Below are positions 51,530 through 60,162 of a stretch of DNA of 64,000 bases, one piece after another. Within the stretch, counting starts at the first letter, position 1, and every line of letters begins with the position of its first letter. The notes under the pieces are model-generated. The model had not been told where the DNA came from. It did not search any database and saw only the letters and a program-made list of their open reading frames with translations. The position numbers were made by a program, and so were the translations under genes. Source of the DNA: Maliibacterium massiliense (GTDB taxonomy: Bacteria; Bacillota; Clostridia; Christensenellales; Maliibacteriaceae); contig NZ_LR026983.1 in NCBI RefSeq assembly GCF_900604345.1, positions 372,001 through 436,000 of the forward strand, given 5' to 3'.

Positions 51530-52582
51530 TCAATCCTTATTGGGCGCATCGTCGCCCGCGCCAATGAGTATCTGCCCCAGCATGCAGCTCATATAGTGCA
51601 GCACGCCGGCAACATGGCTGTAGTTCATGCGCGTGGGGCCGATGACGCCGATGGAGCCCATCGGCTCGTCGCCCACCCGGTAGGTGACCGTCACAATCGA
51701 GCAGTCGCGCATGGCATCGGTGCCGTTTTCGCTGCCGATGCTCACGGTAAAGTTGAAATCCTGCGCCCGTGCAAGCAGCGGCCCTAACCCTTCGCGCGTC
51801 TCCAGGGCGCTCAAAAAGGCAGCCGCCTTCTCCACGTTGGCGTACTCGGGGTGCTGCAGGATTTTGCTGGTGCCCTCTACAAGCAGGCTTGCGGTATCCG
51901 CCTTCTGCTGCTGGCCGCCCAGCGAATCGAGCACCCGCTCCAGCGCGGCGCGCTGCTGCGAGAGAACCCCCTGCATCTGGGTGCGCACCTGGTGCTCCGC
52001 ATCTTTGAGGGTGCGGCCCGAAAGAAACGCGCGCAGCTGCTGGGACAGCGCGCGGATGTCCGCATCGCTGAAGTCCTCGCCTAGCTGCAGCACCGTGTCC
52101 TTGAAGATGCCCACATCCGTCACCAGCACCAGCAGCGCTACCGAGGTGGCCAGAGGCACCAGCTGGATGTTTTTGATGGTGGCGTTGCGCATTTTGGGCG
52201 GCATCACAAGCGCGGTATAACTGGTTGCGTCCGCGATGGCGCTGGCGGTATCGCGCAGCGTCTGGCGCAGATCGTCGCTGCGCTTTTTGACGTGCTGGCG
52301 CAGATAATCCACCTCTTCGGGCTGCAAATCCGATACGTGCATCAGCCGCTCCACGTACAGGCGGTACGCCCGCTCGCTGGGGATACGCCCCGCCGAGGTG
52401 TGCGGCTGGTCCAGGTAGCCCAGCTCCTCCAAATCCATCATCTCGTTGCGGATGGTGGCGCTGGACCAGTCCAGATACTTTCTGGCGATGGTGCGTGAGC
52501 CGACAGGCACCGCCGTCATGATGTAGTCATCCACGACAGCCTGCAGAATCTTCAGTTTTCGTTCGTTCAATCCTGCCTGCAA
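51530..52582 (-). CDS. hrcA: Heat-inducible transcription repressor HrcA
   Basis: Repressor of the class I heat-shock genes that binds CIRCE. 350 residues with N-terminal winged helix (LNERKLKILQAVVDDY, then VGSRTIARKY and SATIRNEMMDLEELGYL) and the HrcA dimerisation domain ending GVIGPTRMNYSHV. Translation starts at TTG (52582) with GAGG eight bases upstream. First gene of the operon with a perfect CIRCE just upstream. Confidence 0.96.
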   Translation of the reverse strand: MQAGLNERKLKILQAVVDDYIMTAVPVGSRTIARKYLDWSSATIRNEMMDLEELGYLDQPHTSAGRIPSERAYRLYVERLMHVSDLQPEEVDYLRQHVKKRSDDLRQTLRDTASAIADATSYTALVMPPKMRNATIKNIQLVPLATSVALLVLVTDVGIFKDTVLQLGEDFSDADIRALSQQLRAFLSGRTLKDAEHQVRTQMQGVLSQQRAALERVLDSLGGQQQKADTASLLVEGTSKILQHPEYANVEKAAAFLSALETREGLGPLLARAQDFNFTVSIGSENGTDAMRDCSIVTVTYRVGDEPMGSIGVIGPTRMNYSHVAGVLHYMSCMLGQILIGAGDDAPNKD

Positions 52583-52603
52583 CCTGTTCGCCTCACAGTT
52601 TTG

Positions 52604-52670
52604 TTAGCACTCGTTTAAGTAGAGTGCTAATTCATGTCTCAAGATTAGCACGCACTATCCCTTTTGTCAA
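52604..52670 (-). promoter_or_regulatory. hrcA promoter and CIRCE operator
   Basis: Minus strand: TTGACA (52665-52670), 17 bp, TAATCT (52642-52647), then the CIRCE TTAGCACTC-N9-GAGTGCTAA (52604-52630), an exact match to the consensus arms. HrcA bound here would block the start of its own operon. Confidence 0.95.
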
Positions 52671-52726
52671 GATAGGTCAGACATTTTTTTGCAGCTTTTT
52701 ACCACTCTAGTATGCCCCCGAAAGCG

Positions 52727-53851
52727 TCAGTCTAAAAACGCGATAAGCAGGGTGTTTTGCACATCCCATCCGGCGGGCGTGAGCGTTACGCGCGCGCCTT
52801 CCACGCGCGCATAGCCCAGCGCGGCAAAACGCCTGGCGATGGGCAGCCACTTTGCTGTGACGCGCACACCGTGCGCGCGCTCGATGGCCGCCAAATCCAC
52901 GCCCTCGTCCAGGCGCAGGCCCATCATCAGCGTTTCAAAGGCGTCCTCCTGCGCGCTGAGGCGCTCTGTTACGCGCGGCATGCGCGCCCCTGCGCGCACA
53001 TCCTTTTCGTATGCGGCAAGGGTGTCCGCATGCGCGTAGCGCACCGCGCCCACCCGTCCGTGCGCCGCGCAGCCCAGGCCGATGTAATGCTCATTGCGCC
53101 AGTAGTGCAAATTGTGGCGGCTGCGGAAGCCCGAAAGCGCAAAGTTGGATATCTCGTAGTGCGCGTAGCCCGCGCCCGTGAGCATGTCATGCGCAAGGTG
53201 CGCCATGGCCCGCTCCTCCTCCTCGCCGGGCAGGTCCAGCCCCTGCCGCCGCGCAAAAAAGGGGGTGCCCTCCTCCACCTTGAGCGTGTAGCAGGAAAGA
53301 TGGGGCACGCCCAGCGCCAGCGCCTGCCGCAGATCGTTCTGCACACCCGCCAGCCGCTGCCTTGGCAGCGCGAACATCAGATCCAGCGATACGTTGGCAA
53401 AGCCCGCCTCCTGCGCCATGCGGATGCTGCGCTTGGCCTGATCCGCGCTGTGGATGCGGCCCAGGCGCCGCAAGACAGCGTCGTCAAAGCTCTGCACCCC
53501 GAAGCTGATGCGGTTGAAGCCCGCCCGACGCAGCGCGCGCAGCCCTTTTTCGTCCACCGTACCCGGGTTCGCTTCCAGGGTGATCTCCGCGCCCTCATCC
53601 ACCACAAACGCGCTTCGCGCCGCACCCAACAGGCGCGCAAGCGCCACGCTTCCCAGCAGGGTGGGCGTGCCGCCGCCGAAAAAAATGGAATCTACGCGCG
53701 CCCGCTGCGGCGCCCACAGCGCCATCTCCCGCACCAGCGCCGCGCAGTAAGCCGCCATACTGCCTGCATCTTCATGCGCATAGGATACAAAATCACAGTA
53801 CGGGCACTTGCGCGCGCAAAACGGTATGTGGATGTACACCCCCAGGGACAA
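52727..53851 (-). CDS. hemW: Radical-SAM heme chaperone HemW-like protein
   Basis: 374 residues from a TTG at 53851 with AAAGGAG eight bases upstream. The CxxxCxxC motif reads HIPFCARKCPYCDF near residue 9, followed by FFGGGTPTLL near 60 and a HemN-type C-terminal domain. The group is often misnamed coproporphyrinogen oxidase; HemW proteins carry heme and lack the oxidase-specific residues. Between lepA and hrcA, its standard place. Confidence 0.92.
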   Translation of the reverse strand: MSLGVYIHIPFCARKCPYCDFVSYAHEDAGSMAAYCAALVREMALWAPQRARVDSIFFGGGTPTLLGSVALARLLGAARSAFVVDEGAEITLEANPGTVDEKGLRALRRAGFNRISFGVQSFDDAVLRRLGRIHSADQAKRSIRMAQEAGFANVSLDLMFALPRQRLAGVQNDLRQALALGVPHLSCYTLKVEEGTPFFARRQGLDLPGEEEERAMAHLAHDMLTGAGYAHYEISNFALSGFRSRHNLHYWRNEHYIGLGCAAHGRVGAVRYAHADTLAAYEKDVRAGARMPRVTERLSAQEDAFETLMMGLRLDEGVDLAAIERAHGVRVTAKWLPIARRFAALGYARVEGARVTLTPAGWDVQNTLLIAFLD

Positions 53852-53871
53852 TATGATCGCTCCTTTGGACC

Positions 53872-53903
53872 GCGCCGCCCTGCGCACATGCGCAGGGCGG
53901 CGC
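53872..53903 (-). repeat. Perfect 15-bp hairpin between lepA and hemW
   Basis: GCGCCGCCCTGCGCA and its exact complement are separated by CA. No T-run follows on the minus strand; instead the hemW ribosome site comes about 8 bases later. More likely an intercistronic RNA structure than a terminator. Confidence 0.75.
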
Positions 53904-53972
53904 AAGCATTGCTTCTGATAACAGAGGCGCGCCCGCAAGGTCCTTTGCGGCCCTGCAAGCGCGCGCATATCC

Positions 53973-55775
53973 CTAATTGAGCTTGAGCACCGCCATGAAC
54001 GCCTCGGAGGGGACCTCCACCGAGCCCACCTGGCGCATGCGCTTTTTGCCCTCCTTCTGTTTTTCCAGCAGCTTCTTTTTGCGGGTGATGTCGCCGCCGT
54101 AGCACTTGGCAAGCACGTCCTTGCGCATGGCGCGCACCGTCTCGCGGGCGATGATCTTGCCCCCAATGGCCGCCTGGATGGGAATCTCAAAGAGCTGGCG
54201 CGGGATGACCTCACGCAGCTTCTCCGCCACCGCGCGCCCGCGGTTGTAAGCCTTGTCGCGGTGCACGATGACCGATAGCGCGTCGCACGTCTCCCCGTTG
54301 AGCAGAAAGTCCAGCTTGACCAGGTCGCTCTGCTGGTAGCCGCTCAGCTCATAGTTGAGGCTGCCGTAGCCCTTCGTGCGGGATTTGAGGGTATCAAAAA
54401 AGTCGTAGATAATCTCTCCCAACGGCAGCGTGTAGTGAATGTTGACGCGGTTTTCCTCGATATAATCCATGCTCTGGTAAATGCCGCGCTTCTCCTGGCA
54501 CAAATCCATGATCGCGCCCACGTACTCCGGCGGGGCCATGATATCCGCCTTGACGATGGGTTCCTCGATATGGTCCACGAGCGAAAGGTCGGGCAACCCC
54601 GCGGGGTTGGCGATCTGGAGCATCTCGCCATCCGTCTTGTACACGTGGTAGATGACCGATGGCGCGGTGGTGACCAAATCAAAGTCGTACTCGCGCTCCA
54701 GCCGCTCCTGGGTGATCTCCATGTGCAGCAGGCCGAGAAAGCCGCAGCGGAAGCCGAACCCCAGCGCCGCGCTGGTCTCCGGCTCAAAGGAGAGCGCCGC
54801 GTCGTTCATCTGCAGTTTGTCAAGCGCGTCGCGCAGATCGTCGTACTGGGAGCCGTCGGCCGGGTAGATGCCGCAGAACACCATGGGGTTGACCTTGCGG
54901 TAGCCGGGCAGCGGCTGCACATCCGCGTGCGCCGCATCGCAGATGGTGTCGCCCACCCGCGCCTCCGAGACGGTCTTGATGCTGGCGCACAGATACCCCA
55001 CCTCGCCCGCGCACAGCACATCCAGCGGGGCCATGCCCGGGGTAAACGCTCCCACCTCTGTCACCTCAAACTCCGCGCCCGTGGCCATCATGCGCACCCG
55101 CATGCCCACCGCGACGCTACCCTCCACCACGCGGACGTGGCAGATGGCGCCGCGGTAGTTATCGTAGTACGAGTCAAAGATCAGCGCGCGCAAGGGGGCG
55201 GCGCGCCCGTCCTGCGGCGCGGGGATATACTGCACAATGCCCCGCAGCACGTCCTCGATGCCCTGGCCCGTTTTGGCCGAGATCAGCGGCGCGTGGTCCG
55301 CCGGCAGCCCGATGACCTCCTCGATCTCGTTTTTTACGTGGTCGGCATCGGCGCTGGGCAGATCGATCTTGTTGATGACCGGCAGAATCTCCAAATCATT
55401 CTCCAGCGCCAGATAGACGTTGGCAAGCGTCTGCGCCTCGATGCCCTGGGTCGCGTCTACCACAAGCAGCGCGCCCTCGCACGCGGCCAGGGAGCGGGAT
55501 ACCTCGTAGGTAAAGTCCACGTGCCCCGGGGTATCGATCAAATTGAGGATATATGCCTGCCCGTCCTGCTCGTAGGGCATGCGCACCGCCTTGGATTTGA
55601 TGGTGATGCCGCGCTCGCGCTCCAGCTCCATGGAATCGAGCACCTGCTCGTCCATCTCGCGCGCGGTGAGCACCCCCGTTTTTTCCAGCAGGCGGTCCGC
55701 CAGCGTGGATTTGCCGTGGTCTATATGTGCTATGATGCAGAAATTTCGGATATTCTCGCGTTTTTTCTCTTGCAT
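53973..55775 (-). CDS. lepA: Elongation factor 4 (LepA)
   Basis: Ribosome-associated translational GTPase. 600 residues: G1 [16 protein letters not shown] near 16-31, G2 RGITIKS, G3 DTPGHVDF, G4 NKIDLP, then EF-G-like domains II and III/V and the LepA-specific C-terminal domain with [25 protein letters not shown] basic stretch near 560. Heads the lepA-hemW-hrcA run. Confidence 0.97.
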   Translation of the reverse strand: MQEKKRENIRNFCIIAHIDHGKSTLADRLLEKTGVLTAREMDEQVLDSMELERERGITIKSKAVRMPYEQDGQAYILNLIDTPGHVDFTYEVSRSLAACEGALLVVDATQGIEAQTLANVYLALENDLEILPVINKIDLPSADADHVKNEIEEVIGLPADHAPLISAKTGQGIEDVLRGIVQYIPAPQDGRAAPLRALIFDSYYDNYRGAICHVRVVEGSVAVGMRVRMMATGAEFEVTEVGAFTPGMAPLDVLCAGEVGYLCASIKTVSEARVGDTICDAAHADVQPLPGYRKVNPMVFCGIYPADGSQYDDLRDALDKLQMNDAALSFEPETSAALGFGFRCGFLGLLHMEITQERLEREYDFDLVTTAPSVIYHVYKTDGEMLQIANPAGLPDLSLVDHIEEPIVKADIMAPPEYVGAIMDLCQEKRGIYQSMDYIEENRVNIHYTLPLGEIIYDFFDTLKSRTKGYGSLNYELSGYQQSDLVKLDFLLNGETCDALSVIVHRDKAYNRGRAVAEKLREVIPRQLFEIPIQAAIGGKIIARETVRAMRKDVLAKCYGGDITRKKKLLEKQKEGKKRMRQVGSVEVPSEAFMAVLKLN

Positions 55776-55813
55776 GTGCCTCTCCCCTGTTTAATCGCGC
55801 GTTTCCTTCACAT

Positions 55814-55842
55814 ATCATACGCGATTGCCCGCCGGATTGCAA
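55814..55842 (-). promoter_or_regulatory. Candidate lepA promoter
   Basis: Minus-strand TTGCAA (55837-55842), 17 bp, TATGAT (55814-55819). Confidence 0.55.
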
Positions 55843-55872
55843 CAACGCCGCAGCGCCATGCGTTACACCATG

Positions 55873-55881
55873 TGTTATAAT
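55873..55881 (+). promoter_or_regulatory. Extended -10 promoter of the LUD-domain gene
   Basis: TGTTATAAT, i.e. TGn plus a perfect TATAAT, with no clear -35 element 17 bp upstream. Divergent from the lepA promoter. Confidence 0.5.
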
Positions 55882-55946
55882 GAAGGCAAAACAAAATTTG
55901 GGCGGCGCTTTTACACGCGCCGAAGCCGAAAAAAGGGGGCCATTTT

Positions 55947-56552
55947 TTGAGCAACTGGGATGAACTGCAGAAAAATCTGGAAAAGAAGCGCTTTTGCGTG
56001 CGTCGCTTTGCCACTGCCAGGGAGGCGGCCGACGCGCTTGTCGCCACCATTGGCAGCGCAAGCGTGGGCGTGGGCGGCTCCATGACGGTCGAAGAGCTGG
56101 ATGTGGAGGACCGCCTGCGCGCGGGCGGAAGCGCGGTATACTGGCACTGGCGCGAAAAGCCCGAGGATCGCACCCAAACGGTGCTGAACGCGCTTACCGC
56201 GGACTATTACCTTTGCAGCAGCAACGCCGTCACCAAGGACGGCCGCTTCTTCAACATTGACGGCAGCGGCAACCGCGTGGCCTCCATGATCATGGGCACA
56301 GGCACGCTGATCATGCTCATCGGCAAAAACAAGCTGGTCTCTGACGGCGATGACCCCATCGCGCGCATCAAGCGCGAGGCCTGCCCGCCCAACGCCAAGC
56401 GCCTGCACCTCAACATCCCCTGCGCAATCACGGGCAAATGCATGGACTGCACCGCGCCGGATCGCTTCTGCAACGTGACCATCATCATTGAGTTCCCCTT
56501 GAGCCGCCGTGCCATGCAGGTGTGGATGATCGACGAACCCTTGGGCTACTGA
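55947..56552 (+). CDS. LUD-domain protein (LutC/YkgG-like)
   Basis: 201 residues starting at TTG (55947) after AAAGGGGG. The body contains ASVGVGGSMTVEEL near 39, DYYLCSSNAVTKDGRFFNIDG near 86 and GTGTLIMLIGKNKLV near 116, matching the lactate-utilisation (LUD) fold. A C-terminal CAITGKCMDC...RFC stretch has three or four cysteines that could bind a metal. The family includes LutC but the usual lutA and lutB partners are missing, so lactate use cannot be concluded. Confidence 0.85.
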   Translation: MSNWDELQKNLEKKRFCVRRFATAREAADALVATIGSASVGVGGSMTVEELDVEDRLRAGGSAVYWHWREKPEDRTQTVLNALTADYYLCSSNAVTKDGRFFNIDGSGNRVASMIMGTGTLIMLIGKNKLVSDGDDPIARIKREACPPNAKRLHLNIPCAITGKCMDCTAPDRFCNVTIIIEFPLSRRAMQVWMIDEPLGY

Positions 56553-56573
56553 TTCTTATTGCGCGCGCAAAAA

Positions 56574-56616
56574 AACGCATCATACCGCGGCCCGATTCGG
56601 GCCGCGGTATTGCGTT
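56574..56616. terminator. Long hairpin between the LUD gene and fhs
   Basis: AACGCA and ATACCGCGGCCCGA pair with TCGGGCCGCGGTAT and TGCGTT. On the plus strand the tail is TTGCGTTGCCC, a poor T-run; on the minus strand it runs into seven T. Shape fits a terminator but the good orientation is opposite to both flanking genes. Confidence 0.6.
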
Positions 56617-56702
56617 GCCCCCGATCTATCGCGTAAAATAGAAATAATGTGCGACAGAAATCGGACATTCTTTCATTTTTTATATAAAAGGAGACGCATA
56701 CC

Positions 56703-58376
56703 ATGCAAACGGATTTAGACATCGCGCGCGCCGCAGCTATACGCCCCATCACACAGATCGCCGCAGCGGCGGGCATTGACGAGGACGCGCTGGAATGCTA
56801 CGGCAAATATAAGGCCAAGGTGGACCTTACGCAGCTTGACGCGCACCCGGAAAAGGCGGACGGGCACCTGGTGCTGGTCAGCGCCATCAACCCCACCGCG
56901 GCGGGCGAGGGCAAGACCACGGTCTCCATCGCCCTTGCAGACGGCATGCGCCGCCTGGGCAAACGCGCGGTGCTGGCGCTGCGCGAGCCCTCGCTGGGCC
57001 CGGTCTTCGGCATGAAGGGGGGCGCGGCGGGCGGCGGCTACGCGCAGGTGCTGCCCATGGAGGATATCAACCTGCACTTTACCGGCGATCTGCACGCCAT
57101 CACCGCGGCGAACAACCTGCTGGCCGCCATGGTGGATAACCACATCGCCCAGGGCAACGTGCTGGGCATCGACCCGCGCCAGGTGGTGTGGCGCCGCTGC
57201 ATGGACATGAACGACCGGCAGCTGCGCAGCATCGTCAGCGGCATGGGGGGCAAGGCGAACGGCATGCCCCGCGAGGACGGTTTTGACATCACCGCCGCAA
57301 GCGAGGTGATGGCGGTGCTCTGCCTAGCGCAGGATTTTGCCGACTTAAAGGCGCGCCTTGCTCGCATGATCGTAGCCTACACCTTTTCAGGCGCGCCCGT
57401 CACCGCAGGGCAGATCGGCGCGGTGGGCGCCATGGCGGTGCTGCTGCGCGAGGCCATCAAGCCCAACCTGGTGCAAACCATCGAGGGCACCCCCGCCTTT
57501 GTGCACGGCGGTCCCTTTGCCAACATCGCCCACGGCTGCAACAGCGTCATCGCTACGCGCATGGCGCGCCGCCTGGGCGACTACTGCGTCACGGAGGCCG
57601 GCTTCGGCGCGGACCTGGGCGCGGAAAAGTTTTTGGATATCAAATGCCGCAGCGCCCAGATGCACCCCAACTGCGTGGTGATCGTCGCCACCGTGCGCGC
57701 GCTGAAGTTCCACGGCGGCGTGGCCAAGGAGGACCTCTGTGCCCGCAACGACGCGGCGCTGGCGCGCGGCATCGACAACCTGCGCAAACATATCGACAAC
57801 ATCACCAAGGTGTTTTGCCTGCCCGCGGTGGTGGCGATCAACCGCTTTGCGGACGACGCCACTGAAGAGCTGGTAGCCATCCAGCAGGCCTGCAATGGCG
57901 ACGGCGTCCCGGCCGTATTGTGCGAGGGCTGGGCCAAAGGCGGTGCGGGCGCCGAGGCGCTGGCGCAGGCCGTGATCGACCAGTGCGGCCTCCCCTGCGA
58001 TACCTTCCAGTACGCCTATCCCCTCAACCTGCCGCTGGAGGAAAAGATCGCGCTGCTGGCCAAGCGCATCTATGGCGCGGCCGATGTGTCCTTCAGTGCG
58101 CAGGCGCGCGCGCAGCTGGCGCTGCTTGTTAAAAACGGCTTCGGCGATCTGCCCGTATGCATGGCCAAAACGCAGTACTCGCTATCGGACAACCCCAAAC
58201 TGCTGGGCCGTCCAGAGGGCTTTACGCTGCACGTGCGCAGCGTACGCGTCTCCGCCGGCGCGGGCTTTGTGGTCGCCTTCTCGGGCGCCATCATCGCCAT
58301 GCCCGGCCTGCCCCGCCACCCCGCCGCTGAATCCATCGATATCGATGCAGGCGGCCAGGTGCACGGGCTGTTCTAA
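56703..58376 (+). CDS. fhs: Formate--tetrahydrofolate ligase
   Basis: ATP-dependent formation of 10-formyl-THF, part of one-carbon and possibly Wood-Ljungdahl metabolism. 557 residues with the P-loop NPTAAGEGKTTVSIAL near 64, EPSLGPVFGMKGGAAGGGYAQV-type segment near 94-115 and the C-terminal HPAAESIDID near 540. ATG preceded by AAAAGGAG. No other folate-pathway gene is in the window. Confidence 0.97.
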   Translation: MQTDLDIARAAAIRPITQIAAAAGIDEDALECYGKYKAKVDLTQLDAHPEKADGHLVLVSAINPTAAGEGKTTVSIALADGMRRLGKRAVLALREPSLGPVFGMKGGAAGGGYAQVLPMEDINLHFTGDLHAITAANNLLAAMVDNHIAQGNVLGIDPRQVVWRRCMDMNDRQLRSIVSGMGGKANGMPREDGFDITAASEVMAVLCLAQDFADLKARLARMIVAYTFSGAPVTAGQIGAVGAMAVLLREAIKPNLVQTIEGTPAFVHGGPFANIAHGCNSVIATRMARRLGDYCVTEAGFGADLGAEKFLDIKCRSAQMHPNCVVIVATVRALKFHGGVAKEDLCARNDAALARGIDNLRKHIDNITKVFCLPAVVAINRFADDATEELVAIQQACNGDGVPAVLCEGWAKGGAGAEALAQAVIDQCGLPCDTFQYAYPLNLPLEEKIALLAKRIYGAADVSFSAQARAQLALLVKNGFGDLPVCMAKTQYSLSDNPKLLGRPEGFTLHVRSVRVSAGAGFVVAFSGAIIAMPGLPRHPAAESIDIDAGGQVHGLF

Positions 58377-58388
58377 ACCTATCGCCCG

Positions 58389-58434
58389 AAAAAAGCGCGC
58401 TTTCCCCTAAACGCTTGAGGGAAAACGCGCTTTT
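58389..58434. terminator. Bidirectional terminator between fhs and the Crp/Fnr gene
   Basis: AAAAGCGCG...TTTCCC pairs with GGGAAA...CGCGCTTTT around an 8-base loop. Both genes converge here. Confidence 0.88.
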
Positions 58435-58443
58435 GCTGTGCGC

Positions 58444-59109
58444 CTATCTGTCCGCGTCTTCGTTCAGCACAAAGGCGTTCTTTTTATAAGTGAGCATCCC
58501 CTCCTTTTGCAGCTGGCCCAGCGTGCGCGAGAGGGCGCTGCGCTCCACCAGCAGGTAGTCTGCAAGCTCCTGGCGGTCAAAGGGGATGCAAAAGCGCGCG
58601 CTGCCCGCCTTTACAGCCTCGGCCGATAGATAGGAGAGCAGCTTTTCGCGCGTGGAACGCCTGGCAAGGTGGGTCATTTTTCCGGTGAGCAGCACGTTTT
58701 TGCCGGCCAGAATGCCCAGCATGTTGGCGACGAGCTGGGCGTGGAATGCGCAGGCTGCGCCGCACGGCTGCGCAATGCGGCCGCAGTTGATGAACAGCAC
58801 GCGCGTCTGCGCGGCGGCCACCACGCTTACGGGCAGATGCGCCACGTGCGCGCAGGCAAACGCCTCGCCAAACATCTCCTGCGGCCCAACCTGCGCGATG
58901 ATGGTCCGGTTGCCCCAAAAGTCCTCCTGGATCACGTGCGCCCGCCCCGCAGCGATGATGCCCGCGCGGTGCGCCTCCTGCCCCGCCGTAAGGATATACG
59001 CCCCCTTGGGGAAATCCTCCTGCCGCGCCTCCAGGCAGGCCAGCGCACGGGGGATATCCTCGGGCGCGATGGCGCGAAACAGCGGGGTTTCCGTCAAAAA
59101 CTGCTGCAT
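58444..59109 (-). CDS. Crp/Fnr family transcriptional regulator
   Basis: 221 residues from ATG 59109 (AAAGGAG upstream): cyclic-nucleotide-like effector domain (about 20-130, GAYILTAGQEAHRAGIIAAG), dimerisation helix and C-terminal HTH (FDRQELADYLLVERSALSRTLGQLQKEGML). A cysteine group before the dimer helix, INCGRIAQPCGAACAFH, is typical of clostridial members and may sense redox, metal or NO; that is inference. Divergent from the ferredoxin gene, with a perfect palindrome between. Confidence 0.93.
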   Translation of the reverse strand: MQQFLTETPLFRAIAPEDIPRALACLEARQEDFPKGAYILTAGQEAHRAGIIAAGRAHVIQEDFWGNRTIIAQVGPQEMFGEAFACAHVAHLPVSVVAAAQTRVLFINCGRIAQPCGAACAFHAQLVANMLGILAGKNVLLTGKMTHLARRSTREKLLSYLSAEAVKAGSARFCIPFDRQELADYLLVERSALSRTLGQLQKEGMLTYKKNAFVLNEDADR

Positions 59110-59122
59110 AAAAGCTCCTTTT

Positions 59123-59165
59123 TGTTGCAAAAGCAACAGACTGTGTCCTTCCCCTATCGTATACT
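59123..59165 (+). promoter_or_regulatory. Crp/Fnr-type operator and ferredoxin promoter
   Basis: TGTTGC-AAAA-GCAACA (59123-59138) is a perfect palindrome of Crp/Fnr size. A good -10 (TATACT, 59160-59165) has no -35; from its expected start at about 59172, the palindrome centre is at -41.5, the class II activator position. Confidence 0.75.
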
Positions 59166-59197
59166 GATGGTACCAAATGTCAAGGAGGGCTATGCAC

Positions 59198-59890
59198 ATG
59201 CTTCGAAAAATCATCAAAATCGATGTGGAAAAATGCAACGGCTGCGGCAAATGCGCGGCCGCCTGCCATGAGGGGGCCATCGCCATGGTGGATGGCAAGG
59301 CTCGCCTGATGCGCGAGGATTACTGCGATGGGCTGGGCGACTGCCTACCCGCATGCCCCACAGGCGCCATCACCTTTGAAACGCGCGAGGCGCCCGCCTA
59401 CGACGCTGTGGCAGTGCGGGCCGCCAAGGCGGCGGAGCCCCTTCCCTGCGGCTGCCCCGGCACGCACGCCAAAGCCATTGCGCGCCATGCTGAACCCGCT
59501 GCGCAGGAGGCCGCGCCGTGCGAAAGCGCGCTGGCCCAGTGGCCTGTGCAGATCAAGCTTGCGCCCGCAAACGCGCCTTATTTTGCGGGCGCCAAGCTGC
59601 TGGTCGCCGCCGACTGCACCGCCTACGCCTACGCAGGCTTCCACAGCCGCTTCATGCGCGGGCATGTGACGCTCATCGGCTGCCCCAAGCTGGACGGCGT
59701 GGATTACGCGGAAAAGCTGGCCCACATCCTCCAGCACAACAATATAAAAAGCGTCACCGTGGTGCGCATGGAGGTGCCCTGCTGCGGCGGCATCGAGCAG
59801 GCCGTCAAAGCGGCCCTGCAGTCAAGCGGCAAGTGTATCCCCTGGCAGGTCGCCACTATCAGCACGGACGGCCGCATATTGGAGGACTGA
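59198..59890 (+). CDS. 4Fe-4S ferredoxin-type protein, partner of the divergent Crp/Fnr regulator
   Basis: 230 residues from the ATG at 59198, with AAGGAGG nine bases upstream. N-terminal two-cluster ferredoxin fold: CNGCGKCAAAC near 12 and CDGLGDCLPAC near 41 followed by PTGAI. The C-terminal half has further cysteines (CGCPG, DCTAYAYAGF, GCPK and MEVPCCGGI) and is not a plain ferredoxin; it resembles an iron-sulfur oxidoreductase domain of unknown activity that is often found next to Crp/Fnr genes in clostridia, usually with the Hcp gene. No hcp is in the window. Confidence 0.87.
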   Translation: MLRKIIKIDVEKCNGCGKCAAACHEGAIAMVDGKARLMREDYCDGLGDCLPACPTGAITFETREAPAYDAVAVRAAKAAEPLPCGCPGTHAKAIARHAEPAAQEAAPCESALAQWPVQIKLAPANAPYFAGAKLLVAADCTAYAYAGFHSRFMRGHVTLIGCPKLDGVDYAEKLAHILQHNNIKSVTVVRMEVPCCGGIEQAVKAALQSSGKCIPWQVATISTDGRILED

Positions 59891-59929
59891 TCCGTACCCG
59901 CCGCGCCGAGCCTTATTCAACACGCCAAT

Positions 59930-59957
59930 CAGGGCCGCCGAGAATTCGGCGGCCCTG
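59930..59957 (+). terminator. Terminator after the ferredoxin gene
   Basis: CAGGGCCGCCGA pairs exactly with TCGGCGGCCCTG around GAAT, followed by GTTTCTTTGCGTTT. Confidence 0.8.
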
Positions 59958-59991
59958 GTTTCTTTGCGTTTGCTTCATCAAGTTCGCTTCA

Positions 59992-60162
59992 TCAAAAATC
60001 GTGCCGGCCACCCGCGTCAATGCCGCATTCCTCCATAATGCACACGATGCGCTCCACGCACATAAAATCGTCCAATGTATCATCCCGCACAGCGGCGACG
60101 ATGCGCGCAAGCGCGTCCTCCTGCGCGCCGCACGGCACCTCGTCCCACGATATGCTCACCAT
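59992..60162 (-). CDS. Small hypothetical protein ending in GGRHDF
   Basis: 56 codons from ATG 60162 (GAGAGG just upstream; a GTG one codon on has better spacing). The product begins MVSISWDEVPCGAQ and contains DDFMCVERIVCIMEECGID followed by GGRHDF at the end. Codon positions are GC-rich in the third base as in neighbouring genes, and the ending looks like a small conserved clostridial protein that I recall without a function. No membrane segment. It stands alone between the ferredoxin gene and the HTH repeat. Confidence 0.6.
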   Translation of the reverse strand: MVSISWDEVPCGAQEDALARIVAAVRDDTLDDFMCVERIVCIMEECGIDAGGRHDF

